Shown: positions 1 through 7,613, numbered from the stretch's first letter. The stretch: DNA of 64,000 nt from Chitinophagaceae bacterium UBA1930 (GCA_002337145.1 DDFK01000004.1:62001-126000); one strand, 5' to 3'. Program-made: numbers and translations. The notes: generated from the letters alone by a model not told the origin.

Positions 1-462
1 GCTTTCCTTAACTACTTTATTGGTAAGGTCTGTCAATTTTTTTTCTTGCTGTTCGAATTTCGCACTCAACTGGGCAACGGCCTGCTGATTGGTTGCCGGT
101 GCAAAATATGCCACCAAACCACTAATCATAAATGCAATGGCACCACCCACAACAGCAGCAATAGCGGTAACCTTACGGTATTTGTTCCACATTTTAACCA
201 CTTTGCCCTTGGTGCTTAGTTCGCCGCCTTCATTAATGTCGCCATTGGCCAAAAGTTTGGCATGGGCTTCATGCAGGCTATGTTTCAGGTTATGGTTGGC
301 TGCAAAATCTTCCATTTGGTGCAGGAACATGGTATGTTCCACAACCATCTGGTCTATTTCAGGCACATTTTTCCTGTGTTGCTCAAAAAACGCCTTCTCT
401 TCCGGCAGCATTTTGCCTTCCAAATAGCGTTCAATCGTCTGTTGTAATAAAATGTCATCCAT
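1..462 (-). CDS. putative anti-sigma factor, C-terminus cut by window edge
   Basis: The reading frame is open from an ATG at 462 to the window edge (154 codons, no stop). It begins MDDILLQQTIERYLEGKMLPE. About 90 hydrophilic residues are followed by one membrane segment at about residues 97-122 (TAIAAVVGGAIAFMISGLVAYF) and then a charged, probably coiled-coil stretch. The start overlaps the stop of the ECF sigma gene by one base (TGATG), so the two are probably translationally coupled. A cytoplasmic N-terminus, single membrane span and periplasmic tail directly after a sigma factor is the usual plan of a membrane anti-sigma factor. No zinc-binding HxxxCxxC motif is visible, so that role is inferred from position and topology. 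Confidence 0.7.
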   Translation of the reverse strand, partial: MDDILLQQTIERYLEGKMLPEEKAFFEQHRKNVPEIDQMVVEHTMFLHQMEDFAANHNLKHSLHEAHAKLLANGDINEGGELSTKGKVVKMWNKYRKVTAIAAVVGGAIAFMISGLVAYFAPATNQQAVAQLSAKFEQQEKKLTDLTNKVVKES

Positions 463-1028
463 CACTCACCTATATTATATTGTGCAAAGAATAATTTTTT
501 CAATCGCATCAGGCACTTGTACTTCTGTGTTTTGGCATTATCTGCATTGGTGTAACCAAATTCTTTCGATAGGGACTGCATATCCAGCTTCTTGATATAG
601 AACCCCTCTATCAGGCTACGGCAAGGCTCTCCCAAACTGTTCAAGGCCCTTTCCATGATTGCAAAATCCGCATTCCTCTTCTCATGTATTTCAAGGTCTT
701 CTTCCACCGAAACCGTTTCGTCCAATCCGTCTACCTGGTTCGTGTAACGGCCAAGCTGTTGCAAACGCTTAAGCCACAGCCTTCTACAGATAGAGTAGAT
801 ATAGGTATTGATTTTACAGGTAAGCACAAACGACTCGCTCTGGGCCTTTTCGTACAGTGCAATCATCGCTTCCTGAAAAATATCCCTTGCCTCATCATAA
901 GAACCATTGTTGTTGATAATGAAAGATTGAACCATCGTAAAGTTGTCTTTATAAATGGTTTCAATGGCTTTCGAGTCATTCAGTGCCAGTCCTTTCAATA
1001 ATGCTTGTTCGTTAAACTCAGCTTTCAC
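462..1028 (-). CDS. ECF-type RNA polymerase sigma-70 factor
   Basis: This 188-residue protein has the size and layout of extracytoplasmic-function sigma factors. Region 2 is at about residues 20-95, with the conserved helix DEARDIFQEAMIALYEKAQ (about 45-63) that binds core polymerase and the -10 element. Region 4, at about residues 125-180 (LGEPCRSLIEGFYIKKLDMQ), forms the helix-turn-helix for the -35 element. The stop codon overlaps the start of the downstream putative anti-sigma gene by one base. A candidate promoter lies just upstream at 1043-1069 and is mirrored in the other direction toward the lipoprotein gene at 1176, suggesting autoregulation. The inducing signal is unknown. The 14-base distance from the candidate -10 to the ATG is short, so the leader would be very short. 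Confidence 0.92.
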   Translation of the reverse strand: MKAEFNEQALLKGLALNDSKAIETIYKDNFTMVQSFIINNNGSYDEARDIFQEAMIALYEKAQSESFVLTCKINTYIYSICRRLWLKRLQQLGRYTNQVDGLDETVSVEEDLEIHEKRNADFAIMERALNSLGEPCRSLIEGFYIKKLDMQSLSKEFGYTNADNAKTQKYKCLMRLKKLFFAQYNIGE

Positions 1029-1042
1029 AATCTGTGTAGTTT

Positions 1043-1069
1043 ATACCGTGAGGGGGTTAAAAGTAACCC
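1043..1069 (-). promoter_or_regulatory. candidate ECF promoter toward the sigma gene
   Basis: On the minus strand GGGTTAC (1069-1063) is followed after exactly 14 bases by CGGTAT (1048-1043). The same arrangement with the same spacing occurs on the plus strand at 1113-1139. The pairing and equal spacing support a -35/-10 promoter for the adjacent ECF sigma factor; the assignment is inferred. Confidence 0.5.
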
Positions 1070-1112
1070 AAGCTGCCTTGAAAAAAAAGTTTAAAAAAAC
1101 TTTTCCAAAGCT

Positions 1113-1139
1113 GGGTTACCTTTTGTTATATGCCGGTAT
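1113..1139 (+). promoter_or_regulatory. candidate ECF promoter toward the small lipoprotein
   Basis: GGGTTAC (1113-1119), 14 bases, then CGGTAT (1134-1139), 36 bases before the lipoprotein ATG. It mirrors the candidate sigma-gene promoter. The two GTAACCC/GGGTTAC boxes also form the arms of an imperfect inverted repeat (1059-1074 with 1109-1124) around an A/T-rich centre. Confidence 0.5.
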
Positions 1140-1175
1140 TAAGAGCAAATTCACTAACAACAAAAAATAATTAAA

Positions 1176-1370
1176 ATGAAAAAAGTATTGGCTATCGTAG
1201 CAATCGCTGCATTTGCTGCTTGTAACAACGGTTCTACAGAAACTCCTGCTGTTGATTCTGTAAAATATAAAGATTCAGTTGCTAAAGCTGAAGCTGCTAA
1301 AGCTATCGATACTGCGAAGAAAGCTATCGATACTGCAAAAAAAGCAATTGATACTGCCGCTAAAAAGTAA
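1176..1370 (+). CDS. small Ala/Lys-rich lipoprotein with heptad repeats
   Basis: This 64-residue protein begins with a short lipoprotein signal, MKKVLAIVAIAAFAAC, whose lipobox (FAAC) would be cleaved before Cys16. The mature part is low in complexity and ends in three consecutive copies of a seven-residue unit, AIDTAKK, encoded by 21-base direct repeats (about 1303-1365). The periodicity predicts an amphipathic helix or coiled coil, as in small Lpp-like envelope proteins. It diverges from the ECF sigma gene and shares its candidate promoter motif, so it is a likely regulon member. No known family was recognised; an envelope-stress or spacer role is inference. Confidence 0.75.
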   Translation: MKKVLAIVAIAAFAACNNGSTETPAVDSVKYKDSVAKAEAAKAIDTAKKAIDTAKKAIDTAAKK

Positions 1371-1375
1371 TTCGG

Positions 1376-1505
1376 CTAGTGCGTAAGGTGTTCCTGCTTG
1401 ATTCTGAAAAGAAGCCCGAAAGGGCCGGAACAGTGCGATAAAAATTTTTCATATGGCAAGCAATCGTTAGAGGCCGTCCCGTTTCCACGGGAGGGCTTAT
1501 TTTTT
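1376..1505 (+). ncRNA. possible structured 3' UTR or small RNA
   Basis: The sequence after the lipoprotein gene has GTTCC pairing with GGAAC around a GCCC-GAAA-GGGC tetraloop hairpin (1414-1425), and ends in a terminator-like hairpin. No protein-coding signal is convincing here. It could be a structured tail of the lipoprotein mRNA or a separate small RNA. No RNA family was recognised. Confidence 0.3.
1473..1505 (+). terminator. intrinsic terminator after the small lipoprotein
   Basis: GCCGTCCCG (1473-1481) pairs with CGGGAGGGC (1488-1496) with one mismatch and is followed by TTATTTTTT. Confidence 0.6.
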
Positions 1506-1657
1506 GTACCTACCCTCAAAGCCATTCCCTGTTCTGTTAAGTATGCCGCAATTCAATATCTTAAAAAAGCGTGCAAATCTTCCTGCAACCTTTGTGATGC
1601 ATTTTATTTACTTTTCCAAACTCAATTATATTCAGTTATCGAACAAATCTATAAGTT

Positions 1658-2116
1658 ATGATCAAGCTACAGGCAATTGGCAATCTTGGTAAAGATGCAG
1701 TGGTAAATAATGTAAATGGAAAGACAGTGATCAATTTTACTGTGGCCCATACCGAAAAATTCAGGGATGCACAAGGCAATCAAAAAGACAAAACAATTTG
1801 GGTAGACTGTGCCTATTGGACAGACAGGACTGCTGTTGCACCTTATTTGAAAAAAGGCACTCAAGTGTATGTAGAAGGTAACCCCGACATCAGGACCTAT
1901 ACCACACAGGATGGCAAAACCGGTGCAACCTTAAGTTTACGTGTATTGGGTGTTCAGTTGCTTGGTACAAGAAACGAGGGTGGTGGCAATACAGGCGGCG
2001 GCTACCAGGCACCACAACAACAGCAATCTTATCAGCAACCTTCTTACCAACAGGCACCTGCCCCGGTACAGGCTGCAAGCGAGCTGACAGAGCCATTGGA
2101 CGACTTGCCTTTCTAA
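1658..2116 (+). CDS. ssb: single-stranded DNA-binding protein
   Basis: This 152-residue protein has the three parts of bacterial SSB. An OB-fold domain spans about residues 1-108 (start MIKLQAIGNLGKDA; internal IWVDCAYW; YVEGNPDIRTY). A Gly/Gln-rich disordered linker covers about 109-144, and the acidic tip ends DDLPF, the usual docking site for replication and repair proteins. SSB coats single-stranded DNA during replication, recombination and repair, normally as a tetramer. It appears monocistronic, with an intrinsic terminator directly after it. The final Phe is intact, so it is probably the housekeeping SSB. Confidence 0.96.
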   Translation: MIKLQAIGNLGKDAVVNNVNGKTVINFTVAHTEKFRDAQGNQKDKTIWVDCAYWTDRTAVAPYLKKGTQVYVEGNPDIRTYTTQDGKTGATLSLRVLGVQLLGTRNEGGGNTGGGYQAPQQQQSYQQPSYQQAPAPVQAASELTEPLDDLPF

Positions 2117-2141
2117 ATACATTGAATTGTTTTATATCCAC

Positions 2142-2176
2142 AGCGGTTGAATTACTTTTTAGTTCAACCGCTTTTT
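2142..2176 (+). terminator. intrinsic terminator after ssb
   Basis: AGCGGTTGAA (2142-2151) and TTCAACCGCT (2163-2172) form a perfect 10-bp stem followed by a T tract. Confidence 0.85.
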
Positions 2177-2228
2177 GTTTGTATAATTTAGTTGCCTGTA
2201 TTGCATGGCAAATCTTAAATATTGCGTT

Positions 2229-4442
2229 ATGAAAAAATTGGTACTGGTGTTGGCTACATTGATTTCCCTTCCATCTTTTTCGCAACGTATTGTCGATTTT
2301 GTGAACCCCTTTATTGGCACAGGCGGGCATGGGCATACCTATCCTGGTGCTACCTTGCCGTTCGGAATGGTGCAGTTAAGCCCGGACAATGGCACCAACG
2401 GTTGGGACTGGTGCAGCGGCTACAATTATAGCGACAGTGTAATACAAGGATTTAGTCACACACATTTAAGCGGTACAGGTATTGGCGATCTATGCGATAT
2501 TTCTGTGCTGCCAATGGTTGATAAAACAGCGTCCATCCAAAAAACAACAAGCCGCTTCTCGCACAAACAGGAATCGGCCAAACCAGGTTACTATGCAGTG
2601 CAATTAAAGGACTTTGATATTTGGGTAGAGCTCACCTCCAGCATACGTTGCGGCATGCACCGCTACACATTTCCCGAAAGCAAGAATGCTTCCATAAGGC
2701 TCGATCTGGGCTTTGCCATTAACTGGGACAGGCCAACAGAATCATCTTTCATAAAACTCAACGATACCACTTTTGTTGGTTACCGTTTCTCAACCGGATG
2801 GGCAAAAGACCAAAAAATATATTATGCAATCCGCCTAAGCAAATCTGTAAAAGATATTGTATTGTTTGCAGATAGCAACAAAGTAGAAGGCAATACCGCA
2901 AAAGCAAAAGACCTGAAAGCCTGCCTGCAATTCGAAACAAAAAAAGGCGAAAAGGTAATGATGAAAGTAGGCCTAAGCACTGCCGATGTTGAAGGGGCAC
3001 TGGAAAGCTTAAACGAAATTGTGGGCTGGGATTTTGACAAGACAAAAATTGATGCAGAAAATATATGGGAACGTGAACTGCGGAAACTGCAGATACGTAC
3101 TGAAGATGTGGCTTTGAAACAGACGTTCTATACCGCACTATACCATACCTACCTTGCCCCAACCCGTTTTAGCGACAGGTTCGGAAACTACAAAGGCGTA
3201 AAAGGCAATATCGTAAATGGTAAAGCCATCTATTCAACACAGTCCTTATGGGATACCTTCCGAGCGGCAAACCCATTGCTTACATTGACACAAACGGAAC
3301 TCGTTCCCGCCATCATTAATTCCTATCTCAGTTTCTACGACCAATATGGCCTGCTGCCTGTATGGGACCTGCAGTTCAACGAAACCAATTGCATGACAGG
3401 CTACCACGCCGTACCGATTATTGCCGATGCCATACTAAAAGGCATAACAGGCTTCGATTACAACAAAGCCTATGATGCCATGAAAGCGAGTGCCTTTCAG
3501 AACATACGTGCTACAGATTTGTACCGTCAATACAATTTTGTTCCACAAGACAAAGCTGGTGAAAGCGTGACCATTACCTTGGAATATGCTTATGATGATT
3601 GGTGCATAGCACAAGTGGCCAAACGTTTGGGAAGGACCAATGAATACAAAGAGTTCATGAAGCGTGGACTTAACTGGCGTAACCTATTTGATAAAAAGAC
3701 TGGTTTCATAAGACCCAAAAACGCAAACAATAGGTTTGTAGAGCCTTTTGATCCATATTTTGCAGATACCGATTCAAAAAAATCGGGTTATACCGAAGGC
3801 AATGCCTGGCAGCATAGCTGGTTTGTATTGCACGATGTATATGGATTGATCAACTATCATGGAGGATCCAATCGCTTTGTGAAAAAGCTTGATTCCTTAT
3901 TTACCGTCAGCTCAGAAGTAAAGGGCACTAACATAACGCCAGACATCAGCGGCCTGATTGGCCAATACGCACATGGCAACGAGCCAAGCCATCATATTGC
4001 ATACCTATACAATTATGTGGGCATGCCCGAAAAGACAGCAGACCGCGTTGCACAGATATGCAAAACCATGTATAGCAACAAGCCCGATGGCTTATGCGGC
4101 AATGAAGACTGCGGACAAATGAGTGCATGGTATGTATTCAGTGTACTGGGCTTCTATCCTGTAAACCCGGTCAGCGGCGAATATGTACTGAGTGTGCCTC
4201 TTGTTCAGGAAAGTGCATTGCAATTGCCCAGCGGAAACCTGTTTCATGTACTGGTAAAAGAAGCCAACGAAAAAAACAAATACATCAAAGAAGTAAAATG
4301 GAATGGCGAGCTTTACACCAAATCATACATCCGCCATTTTGATATCATGCAAGGCGGCACCCTAGAAATTATACTGGGCGAAGTGCCGGGCAAAACATTT
4401 GGCAAAGCCATTGATGATTTGCCAGGCAGGGCCGTACGCTAA
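2229..4442 (+). CDS. GH92 family alpha-mannosidase, secreted
   Basis: This is a glycoside hydrolase family 92 protein; these calcium-dependent exo-enzymes remove alpha-linked mannose, often from N-glycans or mannans. The N-terminus after the signal peptide, VDFVNPFIGTGGHGHTYPGA, is the family hallmark. The C-terminal half has GNEPSHHIAYLYNYVG and GNEDCGQMSAWY, typical of the catalytic (alpha/alpha)6 barrel. I chose the ATG at 2229 over an in-frame ATG at 2205 because it begins a clean signal peptide, MKKLVLVLATLISLPSFSQ, predicting periplasmic export. The length (737 residues) fits the family. No SusC/SusD genes are adjacent, so this is not a polysaccharide utilisation locus within the window. 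An Ldh-family dehydrogenase follows after 42 bases. The linkage preference cannot be told from sequence. Confidence 0.93.
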   Translation: MKKLVLVLATLISLPSFSQRIVDFVNPFIGTGGHGHTYPGATLPFGMVQLSPDNGTNGWDWCSGYNYSDSVIQGFSHTHLSGTGIGDLCDISVLPMVDKTASIQKTTSRFSHKQESAKPGYYAVQLKDFDIWVELTSSIRCGMHRYTFPESKNASIRLDLGFAINWDRPTESSFIKLNDTTFVGYRFSTGWAKDQKIYYAIRLSKSVKDIVLFADSNKVEGNTAKAKDLKACLQFETKKGEKVMMKVGLSTADVEGALESLNEIVGWDFDKTKIDAENIWERELRKLQIRTEDVALKQTFYTALYHTYLAPTRFSDRFGNYKGVKGNIVNGKAIYSTQSLWDTFRAANPLLTLTQTELVPAIINSYLSFYDQYGLLPVWDLQFNETNCMTGYHAVPIIADAILKGITGFDYNKAYDAMKASAFQNIRATDLYRQYNFVPQDKAGESVTITLEYAYDDWCIAQVAKRLGRTNEYKEFMKRGLNWRNLFDKKTGFIRPKNANNRFVEPFDPYFADTDSKKSGYTEGNAWQHSWFVLHDVYGLINYHGGSNRFVKKLDSLFTVSSEVKGTNITPDISGLIGQYAHGNEPSHHIAYLYNYVGMPEKTADRVAQICKTMYSNKPDGLCGNEDCGQMSAWYVFSVLGFYPVNPVSGEYVLSVPLVQESALQLPSGNLFHVLVKEANEKNKYIKEVKWNGELYTKSYIRHFDIMQGGTLEIILGEVPGKTFGKAIDDLPGRAVR

Positions 4443-4484
4443 ACAACTACAAACACAATACATTCACCACTTACATTTGCTGCT

Positions 4485-5564
4485 ATGGCAGAACAGATAT
4501 TCACTTACCAACATCTTTACAATTTTACCGATGCTGTTTTTAAAAGTATCGGATGCAGTGATGAACATGCGGCCACTGCTACCCAAACCTTACTCAGTGC
4601 CGATTTGCGGGGCATTGACAGTCATGGTGTGGCAAGGCTAAGCGGCTACGTACGTTTATGGGAAGCAAAACGCATCAACGCAACACCCGATATTAAAATA
4701 GTGTATCAAACATCTTCAACCGCAACCATTGATGGCGATGCAGGGCTGGGTTTGGTAGTGGCACCTTTTGCCATGCAGGTAGCCATTGATAAGGCAAAGC
4801 TTGCAGGCACAGGTTGGGTAAGCGTTATGAACAGTAACCATTTCGGTATTGCAGGTTACCATGCCATGATGGCTTTGCAGCACGATATGATCGGCATGGC
4901 AATGACCAATGCCAGTGCACTGGTTGCCCCCACTTTTTCAGTGGAAAAAATGTTGGGCACCAACCCCATTGCCGTGGCCATACCCGCAAATGAACAACCG
5001 GCTTTTGTTGCAGACTTTGCAACCACTACTGCAGCCAACGGCAAGCTGGAAATACTGCAGAGAAAAAATGCCGACACTCCAGACGGGTGGGTGCAGGACA
5101 AAGACGGCAACCCATCAAACAATGCACATGCCCTAAAAACAGGCGGGGCACTCCTGCCATTGGGTAGCGATAGGGAACATGGTAGCCACAAAGGCTATGC
5201 ACTGGGCAGCATCGTAGATATTTTTTCGGCAGTGCTAAGCGGTGCAAGTTATGGCCCCTGGGCACCACCTTTTCCCGCTTATATCGCTATGCCAGAAAAT
5301 ATGCCCGGCAAAGGTTTGGGACATTTCTTTGGTGCCATGCGTGTGGATGCTTTCCGCCCAGCAGATGAATTCAAGAATCACATGGATAACTGGATTGCCC
5401 GTTTCAGGGATGCAAAGCCTGCAGATGGCCATGATAAAGTATTGATACCAGGTGACCCCGAAAGGGAAATGCAAGCTATAAGGCTAACCGAAGGAATCCC
5501 TTTGCTGGAAAGCGTTGCAGCCGATTTGAAAATTACGGGCAACAAGTTTGGTGTAAGTTTATAA
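4485..5564 (+). CDS. Ldh family oxidoreductase (malate/L-lactate dehydrogenase type 2)
   Basis: This 359-residue protein belongs to the Ldh2/YlbC/AllD superfamily of NAD(P)-dependent 2-hydroxyacid dehydrogenases, which is unrelated to the Rossmann-fold Ldh/Mdh enzymes. Family signatures include LRGIDSHGVARLSGYV near residue 45, with the conserved His of SHG, and NSNHFGIAGYHAM near residue 120. The MLGTNPIAVAIPA and DFATTTAANGKLE segments follow. It lies 42 bases after the GH92 gene on the same strand with no terminator between, so the two may be cotranscribed. The substrate (malate, lactate, ureidoglycolate, sugar acid or other) cannot be assigned. The protein has no signal peptide and is expected in the cytoplasm. 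Confidence 0.9.
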   Translation: MAEQIFTYQHLYNFTDAVFKSIGCSDEHAATATQTLLSADLRGIDSHGVARLSGYVRLWEAKRINATPDIKIVYQTSSTATIDGDAGLGLVVAPFAMQVAIDKAKLAGTGWVSVMNSNHFGIAGYHAMMALQHDMIGMAMTNASALVAPTFSVEKMLGTNPIAVAIPANEQPAFVADFATTTAANGKLEILQRKNADTPDGWVQDKDGNPSNNAHALKTGGALLPLGSDREHGSHKGYALGSIVDIFSAVLSGASYGPWAPPFPAYIAMPENMPGKGLGHFFGAMRVDAFRPADEFKNHMDNWIARFRDAKPADGHDKVLIPGDPEREMQAIRLTEGIPLLESVAADLKITGNKFGVSL

Positions 5565-5588
5565 TGCCATCACCCGTGCATCAATCAG

Positions 5589-5646
5589 CTTCGGTGGCGT
5601 CGCACCCATGTACAGAAAACAGTACCCAGCTTTTAGCAAAGCGTAA
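5589..5646 (+). repeat. dispersed intergenic repeat, copy A
   Basis: The core GGCGTCGCACCCATG is followed by GTACCCAGCTTTTAGCAAAG and CGTAAAA. A second copy at 50393-50459 keeps both the core and the GTACC-AGCTTT-CAAAGCGTAAAA tail, and shorter core copies lie at 9967 and 55126. GCTTT/AAAGC in the tail can form a small hairpin. Confidence 0.65.
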
Positions 5647-5699
5647 AAAATAGCTATTGATCCAGTTTCTTGACTGATTCAATTATGCAATATTTTATA

Positions 5700-5749
5700 A
5701 AAAGAAATAGATTTTATCTATTAGCCATTCAACAAAATCTATTTCTTTT
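5700..5749. promoter_or_regulatory. 16-bp inverted repeat with OxyR-like box upstream of ahpC
   Basis: AAAAGAAATAGATTTT (5700-5715) is perfectly repeated in inverse at 5734-5749. Within it, 5707-5721 matches the half-operator ATAGnTnnnAnCTAT described for E. coli OxyR at every specified base. A second CTAT lies at 5739-5742, 21 bases from the first. It lies 112 bases before the peroxiredoxin start, so a peroxide-responsive operator is plausible. An AT-rich terminator for the upstream gene is the alternative. Confidence 0.5.
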
Positions 5750-5860
5750 ATAAGATTTGCCGCCCCACATTTGCACCTCGTTCAAGCAGGTTGCCTGCAC
5801 ACGATTGCCATTTATTTATTGCCATCATTATATAACGTATTGAAAAAATAAACACACAAT

Positions 5861-6430
5861 ATGAGTAACAGCGTTTTGTCTATCGGAAGCCAATTTCCTG
5901 CATTCAAAAAGAAAGCAGTGGTTTCAATTGAGAAAGGAAAAGAGTTTACAGAATTGACCAATGAGTATGCAACAAGCAAAGGCCAATGGACGGTGATGTT
6001 CTGGTGGCCTAAGGATTTTACTTTTGTATGCCCCACAGAAATTGCCGAGTTCAATAAGAAAGCAAGTGATTTCAGCGACCGTGATGCCATCCTGATTGGT
6101 GCATCTACCGATTCTGAATTTGTACATGCAGCCTGGAGAAGGGACCATGCAGATTTGAGGGACCTGAAATTCCCGATGCTGGCAGATACATCCAAATCAT
6201 TGGCAGAAGAACTGGGCATTTTGGACAACGAAGAAAAGATTGCTTACCGTGCCACATTTATTGTAGATCCCGAAGGAATCATACGTTGGGTGAGTGTGTA
6301 CGACCTGAACGTTGGCCGCAATGTACAGGAAGTACTGCGTGTATTGGATGCCTTACAAACAGATGAACTATGCCCATGCAGCTGGAGCAAAGGTGAAGAA
6401 ACATTGACCGCACAGCTAAGTTTAAACTAA
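5861..6430 (+). CDS. ahpC: AhpC/TSA-family peroxiredoxin
   Basis: This 189-residue two-cysteine peroxiredoxin reduces hydrogen peroxide and organic hydroperoxides in the cytoplasm. The peroxidatic Cys lies in TFVCPTEI (about residue 57) and the resolving Cys in the LCPCSW tail (about residue 170). The preceding MFWWPKDF and the C-terminal CPCSW resemble the AhpC type that pairs with an AhpD adaptor instead of AhpF. That fits the next gene, an AhpD-like protein 61 bases downstream. An OxyR-like inverted repeat stands upstream. A strong hairpin between the two genes may lower expression of the second. Confidence 0.93.
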   Translation: MSNSVLSIGSQFPAFKKKAVVSIEKGKEFTELTNEYATSKGQWTVMFWWPKDFTFVCPTEIAEFNKKASDFSDRDAILIGASTDSEFVHAAWRRDHADLRDLKFPMLADTSKSLAEELGILDNEEKIAYRATFIVDPEGIIRWVSVYDLNVGRNVQEVLRVLDALQTDELCPCSWSKGEETLTAQLSLN

Positions 6431-6452
6431 GCACACATTTTTTGAAACTTGA

Positions 6453-6480
6453 ATGGCAGCAACCAATTGCTGCCATTTTT
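6453..6480 (+). terminator. hairpin between ahpC and the ahpD-like gene
   Basis: GGCAGCAA (6455-6462), loop CCAA, TTGCTGCC (6467-6474), then ATTTTTA. The ahpD-like gene starts 12 bases later, so it may act as a partial terminator or an mRNA-stabilising hairpin. Confidence 0.7.
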
Positions 6481-6491
6481 AAAATAACAAT

Positions 6492-7088
6492 ATGAGTACA
6501 ATCGCCATACAAAACGAAACCTTCAACAACCTGTTGGCCGAGCTAAGGATTACCGACTATATTCCAAGTGCCAATGCACAGGTTTTATTGGATACGGAAG
6601 CACGTTATATAAAGGACCTGAAAATTAATGTAAGCAACGTACTAAGCAACACACAATACTTAAACAGGAAAGAAGCATTGCTGCTTGCATTGTCCATTGC
6701 AGTAAATGAAAAGTTTGACCTATTAAGGGAAAGCTTTGAAACCCTTGCACATGAAGCAGGTGCCACACAAGCCGAAATAGCAGAAGTGGTAGCATGTACT
6801 TCGCTGATGAACACCAACAATATTTTTTACCGTTTCAGGCACTTCATGCATAAAGACAGTTACAGCAACATGCCTGCCGGTATAAAAATGAGCATCATGA
6901 TGAACCCGGTATTGGGCAAGGAATTTTTTGAACTGCTCAGCCTTGTTGTATCATCGGTAAATGGTTGCGAAATGTGTGTTACATCGCACGAACAATCTGT
7001 AATGCAGCATGGCAGCACAGAGCAGCGGGTATTTGAAGCAGTGAAACTTGCAGCTGTTATCAAAGGTTTGATAACAGTATTGGCATAA
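6492..7088 (+). CDS. AhpD-like carboxymuconolactone decarboxylase family protein
   Basis: This 198-residue all-helical protein has the AhpD-type redox motif CEMCVTSHEQSV near residue 160: two cysteines spaced CxxC followed by a conserved His. In AhpD proteins the motif passes electrons from a lipoylated partner to AhpC. An upstream Glu within the helical core, as in known AhpD proteins, is compatible with the proton relay. Adjacency to ahpC supports an AhpC/AhpD peroxidase system rather than carboxymuconolactone decarboxylation. The protein is expected in the cytoplasm. An intrinsic terminator follows at 7142. Confidence 0.88.
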   Translation: MSTIAIQNETFNNLLAELRITDYIPSANAQVLLDTEARYIKDLKINVSNVLSNTQYLNRKEALLLALSIAVNEKFDLLRESFETLAHEAGATQAEIAEVVACTSLMNTNNIFYRFRHFMHKDSYSNMPAGIKMSIMMNPVLGKEFFELLSLVVSSVNGCEMCVTSHEQSVMQHGSTEQRVFEAVKLAAVIKGLITVLA

Positions 7089-7141
7089 GTATTAAACTGG
7101 GCCAGTTTATCAAGTAAAGTATCCATGCAATAAGATAATGT

Positions 7142-7184
7142 AAGGAATTAGACCGCATCACAAATGCATGTCTAATTCCTTTTT
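7142..7184 (+). terminator. intrinsic terminator after the ahpCD pair
   Basis: AAGGAATTAGAC (7142-7153) pairs perfectly with GTCTAATTCCTT (7170-7181) and a T-rich tail follows. Confidence 0.85.
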
Positions 7185-7260
7185 ATTGCTTTCTCCATGT
7201 CGGTTTGTTTATATCCGCCTCTCAAATATAGCTAGCTTTACAGTTTAAATATGTTGGCCC

Positions 7261-7608
7261 ATGCTCCGTGAAATCGACAACTTTTACCTGCAACAAAAGG
7301 AGCCTGCAAAAAGTTGTCTGCTTGCTTTAAGAACGTATCTATTGCAATATGATGCAGGCATTACGGAAGCCTGGAAATACCGTATGCCTTTCTTTTGCTA
7401 CAAAGGAAAAATGTTCTGCTATCTATGGGTGCACAAAAAAACGCATCAACCTTATATTGGCATAGTGGAAGGCAGGAACATTGACCATCCGGCATTGGTA
7501 ATGGAGAACCGTTCAAGGATGAAAATCATGTTTATTGACACGGAGCAGGATATTCCTATACAAACAATCGATACCATTCTTGGTATGGCCATACAGCTAT
7601 ACAAATAA
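7261..7608 (+). CDS. DUF1801 domain protein
   Basis: This 115-residue protein matches the DUF1801 (YdhG-like) fold in pattern: a helical N-terminus, then ITEAWKYRMPFFCYKGKMFCYLW, with the conserved Trp/Tyr and MPFF segment in a beta-rich core, and a C-terminal helix. Such proteins are small, soluble and widespread in Bacteroidota, and their biochemical function is not established. It stands alone after the ahpCD terminator and converges on recF, with only five bases between the two stop codons. Confidence 0.85.
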   Translation: MLREIDNFYLQQKEPAKSCLLALRTYLLQYDAGITEAWKYRMPFFCYKGKMFCYLWVHKKTHQPYIGIVEGRNIDHPALVMENRSRMKIMFIDTEQDIPIQTIDTILGMAIQLYK

Positions 7609-7613
7609 ATGGG

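Noticed and set aside
1398..1661. Possible 87-residue protein between the lipoprotein and ssb
   Set aside because: Composition is unlike neighbouring genes, no family is recognisable, and the stretch contains a terminator-like hairpin and structured RNA features.
2229..5564. GH92 gene as part of a polysaccharide utilisation locus
   Set aside because: No SusC/SusD pair or dedicated regulator lies next to it in this window.
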